Below, piece by piece: positions 1 to 7,644 of a stretch of 64,000 nucleotides of DNA (within the stretch, counting starts at the first letter, position 1; the number at the start of each line of letters is the position of its first letter). The translations under genes were made by a program, and so were the position numbers. Source of the DNA: Boseongicola sp. (GTDB lineage Bacteria > Pseudomonadota > Alphaproteobacteria > Rhodobacterales > Rhodobacteraceae); contig CP046179.1 in assembly GCA_014075275.1 (NCBI GenBank), positions 1,621,932-1,685,931 on the forward strand. The letters are read 5' to 3'. Under the pieces are notes generated by a model. It was not told the DNA's origin. It searched no databases and was given only the letters and a program-made list of their open reading frames with translations.

Positions 1-642
1 ATAGCTTGCGGCAAAACGCTTGGTGCCCGCGATCTGTTTCCCATTTTGTCCTGGATAGTTGCAGGCGGCAAAAGCCGATGCTGCCGTCAGCCTTTGCCTT
101 GGACGTTGATGACGCCCGAATTGACAAGCCTTGGATTGGCAATTTGGGCGGTACTGGCCGTTGATCCGCCATTGCTGTTACCGTCCTTGGTTATTGCATG
201 GATGTTGCAGGCAATTGCTCTTTTGGCTGTACCTGCATCACGCACCGCGACGACCATAGGAATGATACTTGCCCTGTTTGGGCTGACCTTGTCCTGGGCC
301 GGGCTTACGGACGATATTGAAGTTCATTTGCTTGGATTTGCGCTTGGTCTGCTGGTGGCCTCCGTGGCTTGGTCTGGGGCATCAGATCCAAAGGCACGAT
401 TTTTGCAGGCTGCCACGCTTCTGCCGCCAATGGGCGCTCTGTTGGGAGTTGAGGGTATGGCAGCGGCACTAGCCCTCGGCGTTATAGCGAGTGTCCTGCA
501 CCGTTTTTACTCTAAAGTCGTGGATCATGGGCCAGGGTCCACCGGAGCTTGGGCATCATCTTTGGCTATTGGTTCTGCAGCCGGAGCTTGGATTGTCTGG
601 GTTTATGGGGTGGATACGTTGGCACGTATGATCTCCGGCTAA
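1..642 (+). CDS. Prepilin peptidase-like protein (5' end outside window)
   Basis: The reading frame is open from base 1, so the N-terminus lies outside the window. The first residues (ACGKTLGARDLFPILSW, then a Gly-Lys-x-Arg-Cys-Cys stretch) match the Cys-rich cytoplasmic loop of type IV prepilin peptidases (family A24), including the 'D-L-x-P-I-L-S-W' signature. Hydrophobic segments follow. A GASDPK motif stands where A24 enzymes carry GxGDxK, which holds a catalytic Asp, so the site is recognisable but not canonical. These enzymes cleave and N-methylate pilin-like leader peptides at the inner membrane. The protein is short after the loop and divergent, so activity is uncertain. An internal ATG at 109 also exists but would discard the conserved loop. 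A strong hairpin follows the stop. Confidence 0.6.
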   Translation: MACGKTLGARDLFPILSWIVAGGKSRCCRQPLPWTLMTPELTSLGLAIWAVLAVDPPLLLPSLVIAWMLQAIALLAVPASRTATTIGMILALFGLTLSWAGLTDDIEVHLLGFALGLLVASVAWSGASDPKARFLQAATLLPPMGALLGVEGMAAALALGVIASVLHRFYSKVVDHGPGSTGAWASSLAIGSAAGAWIVWVYGVDTLARMISG

Positions 643-689
643 AGGTTTGTAGATTTCACTTCACATATTTGAACTAACGCGCAAAAACT

Positions 690-722
690 GCGCTGCCCAA
701 GCGCCATCAGCTTGGGCAGCGC
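690..722. terminator. Rho-independent terminator between convergent genes
   Basis: A perfect 13-bp inverted repeat (GCGCTGCCCAAGC, 7-nt loop, GCTTGGGCAGCGC) lies between two convergent genes. On the minus strand it is followed by a run of five T, so it is best as the terminator of the cysteine synthase-glutaredoxin gene. It may also act on the plus-strand gene. Confidence 0.8.
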
Positions 723-735
723 TGGGTGCAGTCCC

Positions 736-2295
736 TTAGCGCGGATGTAGCCATGTTGGCAGAAAACTGTAGGCATCCCGTGTCATACTTGGATCGAAGC
801 CAATGCTGTCGGCCTGGAACTGATCTTTAATTGAGCCGTCGTTAAAGGCGTCAAAGAACTCGGTTGCTCCTCCAACATGCTGACCACTTACAAAGATCTG
901 CGGAATCGTAGGAACTCCGGTTCTGTTTCGCAATACAGTTCGAATTTCCCCACCCAGATTATCTTTTTGATATTCAACAGAATCTAGGTCTACAGATTTG
1001 TACTCAATACCGGCTTCGGCAAATAGTTTTCGAACAGACCAGCAAAACTCACACCACTCCAAAGCAAACATCACAACCGAGTTTTCGCCGAGAGTTTTGT
1101 CAACGAACGCTTCAACTTCCGGTTTCGTGGGTACTGTCTCGGATGCTGCGGCAACACCGCCACCTGAAGACACATCGAAGCGATACCCCGAAGTCGATCG
1201 CGAGATATCCAATTCTTCATCGGTCATGGTTTCTGCGACACCGTCGAAAAGTACAGTTGAGATATACCGTTCGCCAGTGTCTGGAATCATTGCGAGAATT
1301 CTGGAACCTTCGGGTGCCGTTTCTGCGACTTTTAATGCTGCGGCGAACGTTGCACCCCCACTAATTCCGCAGAAAATCCCTTCCTTAACAGCCAGATCCC
1401 GAGCGGCGTTTAGTGCCGCATCACCCGAAATGGGCTGAAAACTATCGATGACTTTGGCGTCTAACGCATCTTCAGCCAACTTCGGAATAAAGTCAGGGGA
1501 CCATCCTTGCATCAAATGCGGGCGGAACATCGGGTGACTTACAGATGGTCGGCCATCATCGCCCCTAACCTGGGGAATGCCATTTGAAAGGATTGGAACA
1601 TTGTCCGGTTCAGTAATTACAATTGTCGTATCTGGACTGTGCTCGCGCAAAACGCGCGACACTCCTTTCAGAGTGCCTCCGGTTCCAAAACCCGACACCC
1701 AGTAATCCAAACCCACTTCAGAAAAATCTCTCAAAATTTCCTGTGCTGTCGTGCGCGAATGCATATCGGCATTGGCTTCATTCTCAAACTGCCGTGGCAA
1801 GAACCATCCATGTTCGGCAGCAAGTTCCTCAGCCTTTGCAATCATGCCCGACCCCTTCTCGGCCGCCGGCGTCAGTACTACTTTTGCGCCAAGGAACCGC
1901 ATGAGTTTGCGGCGTTCAACGCTGAAATTTTCGGCCATCGTAACAACAAGAGGATAGCCCTTTTGGGCGCACACCATGGCCAGACCAATTCCGGTGTTTC
2001 CGCTTGTCGCTTCAATCACTGTTTGGCCCGGCACGAGTTCGCCGCTGGCTTCACCCGCTTCTATCGAAGCAAGCGCAAACCGATCCTTAACTGAACCAAG
2101 AGGATTGAACGCTTCGAGTTTTACAAACAACTCAACATTCTTTGGTCCAACGTTGTTCACACGAACAATTGGCGTATTGCCAACGGTTTCAAGTATTGAA
2201 TTCTTTAGTCCAGCCAACATTTGCGTCTCGCTTCCTTGGCTGCAATCCCGATCGACAGCATCCAAAAATCTTTTGTGCTTATTTAAGTAAGTCAT
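736..2295 (-). CDS. Cysteine synthase fused to C-terminal glutaredoxin
   Basis: The N-terminal two-thirds is a fold-type II PLP enzyme of the CysK/CysM/CBS family. Numbering from the upstream ATG at 2301, the PLP lysine sits in NPLGSVKDRF (K72) and the phosphate/substrate loop TSGNTG is at about 99-104. The last ~120 residues are a glutaredoxin domain with active site CEFC (417-420) and a TVPxIPQIF-like cis-Pro region. Family knowledge: CysK-type enzymes make cysteine from O-acetylserine and sulfide, and glutaredoxins reduce disulfides with glutathione. One chain carrying both suggests redox-coupled sulfur transfer or self-regulation, which is inference. Two ATGs exist, at 2301 and 2295. The Shine-Dalgarno AAAGGAG is one base from the first and about 8 from the second, so 2295 is preferred. 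A small membrane-protein gene lies just upstream on the same strand. Confidence 0.85.
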   Translation of the reverse strand: MTYLNKHKRFLDAVDRDCSQGSETQMLAGLKNSILETVGNTPIVRVNNVGPKNVELFVKLEAFNPLGSVKDRFALASIEAGEASGELVPGQTVIEATSGNTGIGLAMVCAQKGYPLVVTMAENFSVERRKLMRFLGAKVVLTPAAEKGSGMIAKAEELAAEHGWFLPRQFENEANADMHSRTTAQEILRDFSEVGLDYWVSGFGTGGTLKGVSRVLREHSPDTTIVITEPDNVPILSNGIPQVRGDDGRPSVSHPMFRPHLMQGWSPDFIPKLAEDALDAKVIDSFQPISGDAALNAARDLAVKEGIFCGISGGATFAAALKVAETAPEGSRILAMIPDTGERYISTVLFDGVAETMTDEELDISRSTSGYRFDVSSGGGVAAASETVPTKPEVEAFVDKTLGENSVVMFALEWCEFCWSVRKLFAEAGIEYKSVDLDSVEYQKDNLGGEIRTVLRNRTGVPTIPQIFVSGQHVGGATEFFDAFNDGSIKDQFQADSIGFDPSMTRDAYSFLPTWLHPR

Positions 2296-2319
2296 TGTCA
2301 TGCTCCTTTGCAGAAAACG

Positions 2320-2484
2320 TCAAGCGATCATCGGCACCACGCAGTGGACGAAAATGCCTGCCAGGCTTGCGGAGCCAGCCAACGCGATCTTTTTTCTAAA
2401 TGAGAATTTATTTTTGCGAGGCCATTCCGAGTAAGGTCCGACGACATTGACGGGACTGGAGTTTTGAATTGTTTGGATGCTCAT
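2320..2484 (-). CDS. Small membrane protein, 54 aa, upstream of cysteine synthase fusion
   Basis: I do not recognise a family. The ATG at 2484 has a good Shine-Dalgarno (AAAGGA, 6-8 bases before it). The product has a polar N-terminal half, a basic stretch (RKNKFSFRKK) and one hydrophobic segment near the C-terminus (IALAGSASLAGIFVHCVV), so a single-pass inner-membrane peptide is likely. It ends 25 bp before the cysteine synthase-glutaredoxin start on the same strand, consistent with one transcript. The link to sulfur or redox metabolism is by position only. Confidence 0.5.
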   Translation of the reverse strand: MSIQTIQNSSPVNVVGPYSEWPRKNKFSFRKKIALAGSASLAGIFVHCVVPMIA

Positions 2485-2686
2485 GATTTTGGTCCTTTGT
2501 GTATGCTTCGAGATGGCACCGTTATTCATGCACACGCGCTAACCACCGTGAAGGCGACGTGTCGGGCTCCGTGATTTGCAGATGAATCTTCGTGAATGTT
2601 GCGAAAAGACTGGCTTTTTTACTGACAGCGATCCTGTTGCACCCATTTTCTGAGACGTGCTAACGAGTAAACCGTGGGGAGCCTCA

Positions 2687-2785
2687 ATGATTTCAATTAA
2701 CTTGTTTGGAAAGTTTTCTGTCACCGACGAGAGCGGGAATATCGTTCAAGTGACCGGAGCCAAAAGCCAGGGCTTATTTGTCTGA
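2687..2785 (+). pseudogene. N-terminal fragment of a SARP-like transcriptional activator, cut by IS
   Basis: ATG at 2687 with Shine-Dalgarno GGGGAG six bases upstream. The product begins MISINLFGKFSVTDESGN and continues to AKSQGL, which closely resembles the start of winged-helix (SARP/BTAD-type) activators ('LFG.F.V.d..G......gaKaqaLlalL'). After 30 codons the frame enters the left end of IS copy 1 at 2779 and stops at 2783-2785. The rest of the gene (DNA-binding helices, TPR region) is not present on the other side of the IS, so it was deleted, not just interrupted. Confidence is good that this is a gene start and moderate for the family. Confidence 0.6.
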
Positions 2786-2864
2786 AGTCAGCGCCTATGG
2801 GTCCAATTAGGTTAATTTGATAAGAGAGTTTTGTTGGCTCATCGTAACCACTGAGGAGTGGGAC

Positions 2865-3239
2865 ATGAGACAGACAACTGGAACTCGCAGGAGCCCCGGC
2901 GAGAAGATCGTCAAAGAGATCAAGCGCGCGACGCGCAAACAGTATTCGTCAGAAGAGAAGATCCGGATCGTGCTGGATGGCTTGCGTGGCGAAGACAGCA
3001 TTGCTGAGTTGTGCCGTCGTGAGGGAATATCTCAAGGTATCTACTACAAATGGTCCAAGGACTTCATGGAAGCTGGCAAACGGCGGCTTGCTGGAGATAC
3101 GGCGCGTGCGGCTACGACCGACGAAGTCAAGGACCTGCGCCGCGAAGCCCGAGACCTGAAGGAGGTCGTTGCCGAGCAAACACTGGAACTGCGTCTTCTC
3201 AAAAAAAGCATGACCGGCGGTGGGGGCGACCAAGAATGA
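2865..3239 (+). CDS. IS3-family transposase OrfA (copy 1)
   Basis: A 124-aa protein with a helix-turn-helix (GISQGIYYKWSKDF) that binds the IS ends, followed by a basic/leucine-rich C-terminal helix typical of OrfA multimerisation. ATG at 2865 has a GAGGAG Shine-Dalgarno. The stop overlaps the orfB ATG (ATGA at 3236-3239). An A7G slippery sequence at 3201-3208 would shift ribosomes -1 into the orfB frame to make the OrfAB transposase, as known for the family. Confidence 0.92.
   Translation: MRQTTGTRRSPGEKIVKEIKRATRKQYSSEEKIRIVLDGLRGEDSIAELCRREGISQGIYYKWSKDFMEAGKRRLAGDTARAATTDEVKDLRREARDLKEVVAEQTLELRLLKKSMTGGGGDQE
3201..3208 (+). other. Programmed -1 frameshift site of IS copy 1
   Basis: The run AAAAAAAG lies just before the orfA stop, and the orfB frame is open upstream of it back to 3050. 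A -1 slip here would fuse OrfA to OrfB, the usual way IS3-family elements make active transposase. The same run occurs at 22562-22569 and, reversed, at 30710-30717. Confidence 0.7.
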
Positions 3240-4216
3240 GGTATGCTGCATCTGAGAAGTTGGAGATCATCCGGCTTGTTGAGGGGTCGCATTTGTCTGC
3301 TCGTCGAACATTGGCAAAGCTGGGCATCCCCCGCACCACATTTTACCGTTGGTATGATCGGTATCGGCAGCGCGGCGACGCTGGCCTTGTGGATCAAGCG
3401 CCTAAGCCCAGACATGTCTGGAACCGCATCCCCGACGAAGTCCGGCGCAAGGTCGTCAAGCTGGCGCTGCAGGAGACGGAGCTGTCGCCGCGCGAACTGG
3501 CAGTGACGTTCACGGATCGGGAGCGCTACTTCGTCTCGGAATCTTCAGTCTATCGGGCCCTGAAGGCCCACGATCTGATCACCAGCCCGGCCTTTATCGT
3601 GCTCAAGGCGGCAAACGAGTTCAAAGACAAGACCACTGCGATCAACCAGCTTTGGCAAACCGACTTCACCTATCTCAAAGTGCTTGGCTGGGGCTGGTTC
3701 TATCTCAGCACAATCCTGGACGACTACAGCCGCTACATCATCTCGTGGAAACTCTGCACGAACATGCGGGCAGAGGACGTGACGGACACCCTGGATTTGG
3801 CGCTACAAGCATCAGGGTGCGATCAGGTTCACGTCATCCACAAACCCCGCCTCCTCAGCGACAACGGGTCCAGTTACGTCTCTGGCGATCTGGCTGAATG
3901 GCTGCAGGACAAAGGCATGAAGCATTCTCGGGGCGCACCATATCATCCCCAGACACAGGGCAAGATCGAGAGGTGGCATCAAACCCTGAAGAACCGCATC
4001 CTATTGGAGAACTACTTCCTTCCGGGAGACCTCGAAACCCAGATCGAAGCCTTCGTCGATCACTACAATCATCAACGCCACCACGAGAGCATCAACAACG
4101 TCACACCTGCCGACGTCTACTTCGGGCGTGACAAAGCCATTCTAAAGCAAAGGGAAAGGATCAAACGAAAGACACTCGAAGCACGGCGCTTGCATCACCG
4201 CCTGCACGCCGCATAA
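3236..4216 (+). CDS. IS3-family transposase OrfB, DDE integrase core (copy 1)
   Basis: A 326-aa rve-type integrase. It has an N-terminal HTH (LGIPRTTFYRWYDRY), then the DDE catalytic triad D143 (QTDFTYL), D209 (LLSDNGSS) and E245 (GKIERWHQ), with the 35-residue D-E spacing of the IS3 family. All three residues are intact. The last ~45 residues differ from copies 2 and 3 (for example NHQRHHESIN against NHKRYHESLN), matching the diverged 3' segment of the element. Confidence 0.93.
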   Translation: MRYAASEKLEIIRLVEGSHLSARRTLAKLGIPRTTFYRWYDRYRQRGDAGLVDQAPKPRHVWNRIPDEVRRKVVKLALQETELSPRELAVTFTDRERYFVSESSVYRALKAHDLITSPAFIVLKAANEFKDKTTAINQLWQTDFTYLKVLGWGWFYLSTILDDYSRYIISWKLCTNMRAEDVTDTLDLALQASGCDQVHVIHKPRLLSDNGSSYVSGDLAEWLQDKGMKHSRGAPYHPQTQGKIERWHQTLKNRILLENYFLPGDLETQIEAFVDHYNHQRHHESINNVTPADVYFGRDKAILKQRERIKRKTLEARRLHHRLHAA

Positions 4217-4290
4217 TCAAACCAACCAGATCAGCCAAACTCTCTCTTAGTCTAGGCCGCCCTTGGTTCCCAAAACCCTGACGACGGACA

Positions 4291-4499
4291 GGCAAAAGCG
4301 CGCCACCACCGACAATCCAGGACGATTCTGCACCGCATTCACTTGGGAAATGCCCGACCGAGCAGTCATAGATATTCGCGCTGGTGAATTCATGACCAAG
4401 TGACGCAAGCCAGGTCCTCAATTGCAGATCCGTTTTTTCCCAAGTGCCTGTGACATTGGGATAGTGTTGACACGCAAGTAGAATCCCTACCCGAGCCAT
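4291..4499 (-). pseudogene. N-terminal fragment of a class I glutamine amidotransferase-like protein
   Basis: ATG at 4499 preceded by AGGAG. The product starts MARVGILLACQHYPNV and contains LRTWLASLGHEFTSANIYDC and SSWIVGGGALL, resembling the start of GMP-synthase-like class I glutamine amidotransferases (a Rossmann-like start, then '.GwiitGs'). After about 69 codons it runs into the right end of IS copy 1 and reads IS sequence to a stop at 4161. The catalytic Cys/His part is missing. It follows the DsrE-like gene by 61 bp on the same strand. Confidence 0.6.
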
Positions 4500-4560
4500 G
4501 TTCGTTTCTCCTAGGATGGTTGGCACGGCCGAAGTCTGTATTTCGACTCCGGCCATACAA

Positions 4561-4911
4561 TTACATCAGCACCCGAGCGCCTTCCTCGATGAAATCCATG
4601 GTATTGGGCGCCCCACCGATTTCGGCACCATCAATCAAGTCCTCCTGAGTGATGCCCATGACAGCCGCACAGACTTTGCAGACCCAAATGCCGCCGCCTT
4701 TGCCGGTAAATTCTTCGATAAGGTCTTTTACTGGCGCGTAACCTAGCGCGACATGGCCATCGGCACCTCCTTTGGTGACGAGATGCAAGGCTTCGCACGT
4801 CAGAAACATCCGCGCCTTTCCCCGGTTTGCTGCAGCATTTGCAATGATGAACGGAACTGTTGCTTTCTCGATCTGATCGGTGCCCCAAGTGCTGTTTACA
4901 AGATACGACAT
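4561..4911 (-). CDS. DsrE/DsrF-like family protein
   Basis: A 116-aa soluble protein with the alternating hydrophobic pattern of the DsrE/DsrF/YchN fold. It has VPFIIANAAANRGKARMFLT, a Gly-rich loop and a conserved-looking IWVCKVCAAVMGI with CxxC; in related proteins a Cys at this position binds or relays sulfur. Start at 4911 is chosen because AAAGGAG lies 6-8 bases upstream; a longer frame to 4956 lacks this. Function beyond a possible sulfur-relay or multimeric small-molecule role is not clear. The downstream partner gene was destroyed by IS copy 1. Confidence 0.75.
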   Translation of the reverse strand: MSYLVNSTWGTDQIEKATVPFIIANAAANRGKARMFLTCEALHLVTKGGADGHVALGYAPVKDLIEEFTGKGGGIWVCKVCAAVMGITQEDLIDGAEIGGAPNTMDFIEEGARVLM

Positions 4912-5134
4912 GTCTTTACTCCTTTGTGATGATCTCATTTCGTATGAGCACAACATCGAGGAGCGGTGTTAGTCGAACGTCTGTCAAAGCGATGAGTGAG
5001 TGTGAAAGCACCGTGATTTGCGAAGAAAATAGTGTGAATTAAGCCCTTATTGAGTTTTGGCGTAATATTTTTTGCAGCTGCATCAGCAAGTAGTCACTAG
5101 TTGTTAACCATATTTCGATCGAGTTCGTTCCAGC

Positions 5135-6532
5135 ATGACGTCTAATCCAACAAACCGGTGCTTCAAAAAATACGACATCCGGGGAGTTTTCGGTGAAAAT
5201 CTAACCACGATCGTTGCCTATGACATCGGCCGAGCTCTTGCTCAAACACTTGAAGCACGCAAGATTGTTGTCGGCTTTGATTGCCGCCTATCCAGCCCTG
5301 ATCTCTCAGAAGCATTGTGCAACGGAATTTGTGCGCAAGGATGCGATGTTGCCCACTTGGGACTTTCTGGAACTGAAGAGGTTTATTTCGCCACTGACGC
5401 ACTTGCTGCAGATGGTGGTGTTCAGATCACTGCGTCCCACAATCCTGCTGACCAGAATGGGTTCAAAGTTATTGGACCGCAGGCAAGGCCATTGAGCGCT
5501 GAAGAATTCACCAGGCTCAAGGTATTGGCCTCGGGAACATTCTTCAAAAATCATTTGCCTAAATTGGGCGCAACTTTGGAGATTTCTACCCGCCGTGAAT
5601 ACGTCGACCGAGTATTGGCCATCACTGGTTTCGCGAGAACAACGTCTAAAAAAGTTGTGGTAAATGCGGGCAACGGTGTTGTAGGTCCTGCAGCCGACGC
5701 GATAATCGCAGAACTCGCCAATCGAGGTTGCACACCCGAGATAATCAAGATGGCATGGGAACCCGACGGAACTTTCCCATTTGGCGTACCTAATCCTCTG
5801 TTAAAATCAAACCAAGAAATCACGGCAAATGCAGTGAAGTCTGCGGGTGCGGATTTCGGTGTAGCTTGGGACGCAGATTTTGATCGTTGTTTCTTTTTTG
5901 ATGAGACCGGAAAATTTGTGTCGGGAGAGTTAGCGGTCGCACTTTTGGCGCGCCGATTACTTTCACATCACAAGGGTGCTACTGCCGTATATGATCCGCG
6001 CGCCGTGCTCTGTATTGAAAACAGTATTAAGAAGGCAAATGGCCGAGGCGTGATTGCCAAGGTTGGACATGTTCACCAAAAGCGAACGATGCGCGAGGCA
6101 GATGCCATCTATGGAGGAGAATTATCCGGACACCACTACTTTCGTGAATTCATGTGCTGCGATAGCGGAATGATACCATGGTTAGTTGTGCTTAGGATGC
6201 TCATCGAAACAGGCAAGCCGCTGTCAGAGCTCGTTGACGAAGTGTCTCTGGGTTTTCGATCGTCTGGCGAGCTCAATTATCAGTGCGCCGATTCTAAATC
6301 ATTGATCGACAAACTCAATGAAGACAAATCCTTTTCTGACGCAGGACGATCCTGGGTTGATGGGCTAAGTTTAGATTTTAAGTCGTGGCGGTTAAACGTT
6401 CGATCGTCTTCGACCGAAAATCTGTTGCGTTTGAATATTGAAGCAGCGGGGTCTGAAGACCTTCTTCAGGAGCGAATTCGAGAAGTTGTAGCGCTATTCG
6501 TCTCAAACGGCGCCCGACCTCATGTTTCCTAG
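5135..6532 (+). CDS. manB: Phosphomannomutase / phosphoglucomutase
   Basis: An alpha-D-phosphohexomutase of 465 aa, the usual length. It has an N-terminal KKYDIRG start, the phosphoserine loop TASHNP (99-104), the Mg-binding loop DADFDR (246-251), the sugar-specificity loop GGELSGHHYF and a C-terminal phosphate-binding domain with RSSSTENLLRLN. GEXSGH with a ManB-like layout favours interconversion of mannose-6-P and mannose-1-P for GDP-mannose and surface polysaccharide; glucose phosphate use is possible. It stands alone on the plus strand after a ~220-bp gap and is followed by the homocysteine methyltransferase gene. Confidence 0.85.
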   Translation: MTSNPTNRCFKKYDIRGVFGENLTTIVAYDIGRALAQTLEARKIVVGFDCRLSSPDLSEALCNGICAQGCDVAHLGLSGTEEVYFATDALAADGGVQITASHNPADQNGFKVIGPQARPLSAEEFTRLKVLASGTFFKNHLPKLGATLEISTRREYVDRVLAITGFARTTSKKVVVNAGNGVVGPAADAIIAELANRGCTPEIIKMAWEPDGTFPFGVPNPLLKSNQEITANAVKSAGADFGVAWDADFDRCFFFDETGKFVSGELAVALLARRLLSHHKGATAVYDPRAVLCIENSIKKANGRGVIAKVGHVHQKRTMREADAIYGGELSGHHYFREFMCCDSGMIPWLVVLRMLIETGKPLSELVDEVSLGFRSSGELNYQCADSKSLIDKLNEDKSFSDAGRSWVDGLSLDFKSWRLNVRSSSTENLLRLNIEAAGSEDLLQERIREVVALFVSNGARPHVS

Positions 6533-6633
6533 CCGAACACATAGACACCTCATGAAGTTTATGAATTTTATTGAATTGCTGGTTGGCTCTGCTCATGCGA
6601 TGCGTCTGGCACAAAGACGAAAGCGCAAATCCA

Positions 6634-7644
6634 ATGTCAAATCGACTCCAAGACCTGTTGGCCACCAGGCAATGGTTACTAGCTGACGGAGCAACCGGTA
6701 CAAACCTGTTCAACATGGGTTTAAGTGCAGGTGACGCCCCAGAATTATGGAACGTGGATCACCCGGAGAAAATTCGGAAACTTTATCAAGACTCGGTCGA
6801 TGCTGGTTCGGATATATTCCTTACAAATACATTCGGCGGCAATGCGTCGAGGCTGAAATTGCACAACTGCGAGAATCGAGTGCGTGCACTGAACCGAGCC
6901 GGAGCAGAGCTTGGTCGTGAAGTCGCTGACATCGCCGATAGGGATATCATAGTCGCCGGCTCGATGGGCCCGACCGGAGAGATTTTTGAACCAATCGGAA
7001 CGCTCAGCCATCTTGACGCGGTTGAGATGTTTCACGAGCAGGCCGAAGGCCTAAAAGAAGGCGGTGCAGACGTTCTTTGGGTAGAGACCATCGGTGCAGT
7101 GGAAGAATATGCTGCTGCTGCCGAAGCGGCACAGCTTGCGAACATGCCCTGGTGTGGAACCATGAGTTTCGACACAGCCGGCAGGACTATGATGGGCTTG
7201 ACGAGCAGTGGCTTGGCAGAACTTGTTGAAAATTTAGCATACCCTCCGCTCGCCTTCGGTGCGAATTGCGGCGTCGGCGCTTCGGATCTATTGCGCACAG
7301 TCCTTGGGATTGCAGAGACAAAACCCAACCGGGCAATTATTGCCAAAGGTAACGCAGGAATTCCGAAATACGTTGATGGTCACATTCACTATGACGGCAC
7401 CCCCACACTCATGGCGGAATACGCAAAACTTGCGGTCGATAGCGGCGCCAAAATTGTTGGTGGTTGTTGTGGTACGACGCCGGAACACCTTCGCAGCATG
7501 CGCTCTGCACTTGAAGCTCACACAGCTGGCGAAACGCCGAGTCTGGACACCATCAGTGCGGCTTTGGGCGCTTTTTCATCTGATAGCGACGGAACTGGGA
7601 ATGTTGAAGCCCCTGCGAGAACACGAAGGCGCCGACGCGGCTAG
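6634..7644 (+). CDS. bmt: Betaine/homocysteine S-methyltransferase (split MetH homocysteine module)
   Basis: A 336-aa Zn-dependent homocysteine S-methyltransferase barrel. It starts WLLADGATGTNLF and has ITLTNTFGGN-like and ETI motifs, and the zinc cysteines in GANCGVG and GGCCGTTPEH. The start at 6634 matches family length; the open frame continues upstream to 6571 without similarity. The C-terminus ends in a basic RTRRRRRG tail. Family knowledge: in roseobacters this module works with a separate corrinoid protein and a separate pterin methyltransferase to make methionine, replacing a single MetH; it is often named betaine-homocysteine methyltransferase. The matching corrinoid protein is at 19341-20042. 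It converges on recN with no gap. Confidence 0.85.
   Translation: MSNRLQDLLATRQWLLADGATGTNLFNMGLSAGDAPELWNVDHPEKIRKLYQDSVDAGSDIFLTNTFGGNASRLKLHNCENRVRALNRAGAELGREVADIADRDIIVAGSMGPTGEIFEPIGTLSHLDAVEMFHEQAEGLKEGGADVLWVETIGAVEEYAAAAEAAQLANMPWCGTMSFDTAGRTMMGLTSSGLAELVENLAYPPLAFGANCGVGASDLLRTVLGIAETKPNRAIIAKGNAGIPKYVDGHIHYDGTPTLMAEYAKLAVDSGAKIVGGCCGTTPEHLRSMRSALEAHTAGETPSLDTISAALGAFSSDSDGTGNVEAPARTRRRRRG

Larger units (their letters stand above)
2779..4290 (+). mobile_element. IS3-family insertion sequence, copy 1 (hybrid 3' end)
   Basis: A 1,512-bp element with termini TGTCTGAAGTCAG and CTGACGACGGACA (imperfect inverted repeats, 10 of 13 matching; 5'-TG...CA-3' ends). It carries orfA and orfB with an A7 slippery run. 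Boundaries come from aligning the three copies in this window. Bases 2779-4071 appear identical to copies 2 and 3, while 4072 to about 4262 differ at many positions, so this copy looks like a recombinant with a related IS. There is no target-site duplication: the left flank ends CTTATT and the right flank begins GGCAAAAG. Genes on both sides are truncated. Confidence 0.95.

Noticed and set aside
2539-2724. 61-aa minus-strand ORF next to IS copy 1
   Set aside because: It overlaps the clear start of the truncated SARP-like gene, lacks a Shine-Dalgarno and has no recognisable features.
6533-6633. SAM/SAH-type riboswitch before the homocysteine methyltransferase
   Set aside because: I looked for SAM-II and SAM-V like conserved blocks in the ~100-bp leader and could not match them. 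A covariance-model search would decide.
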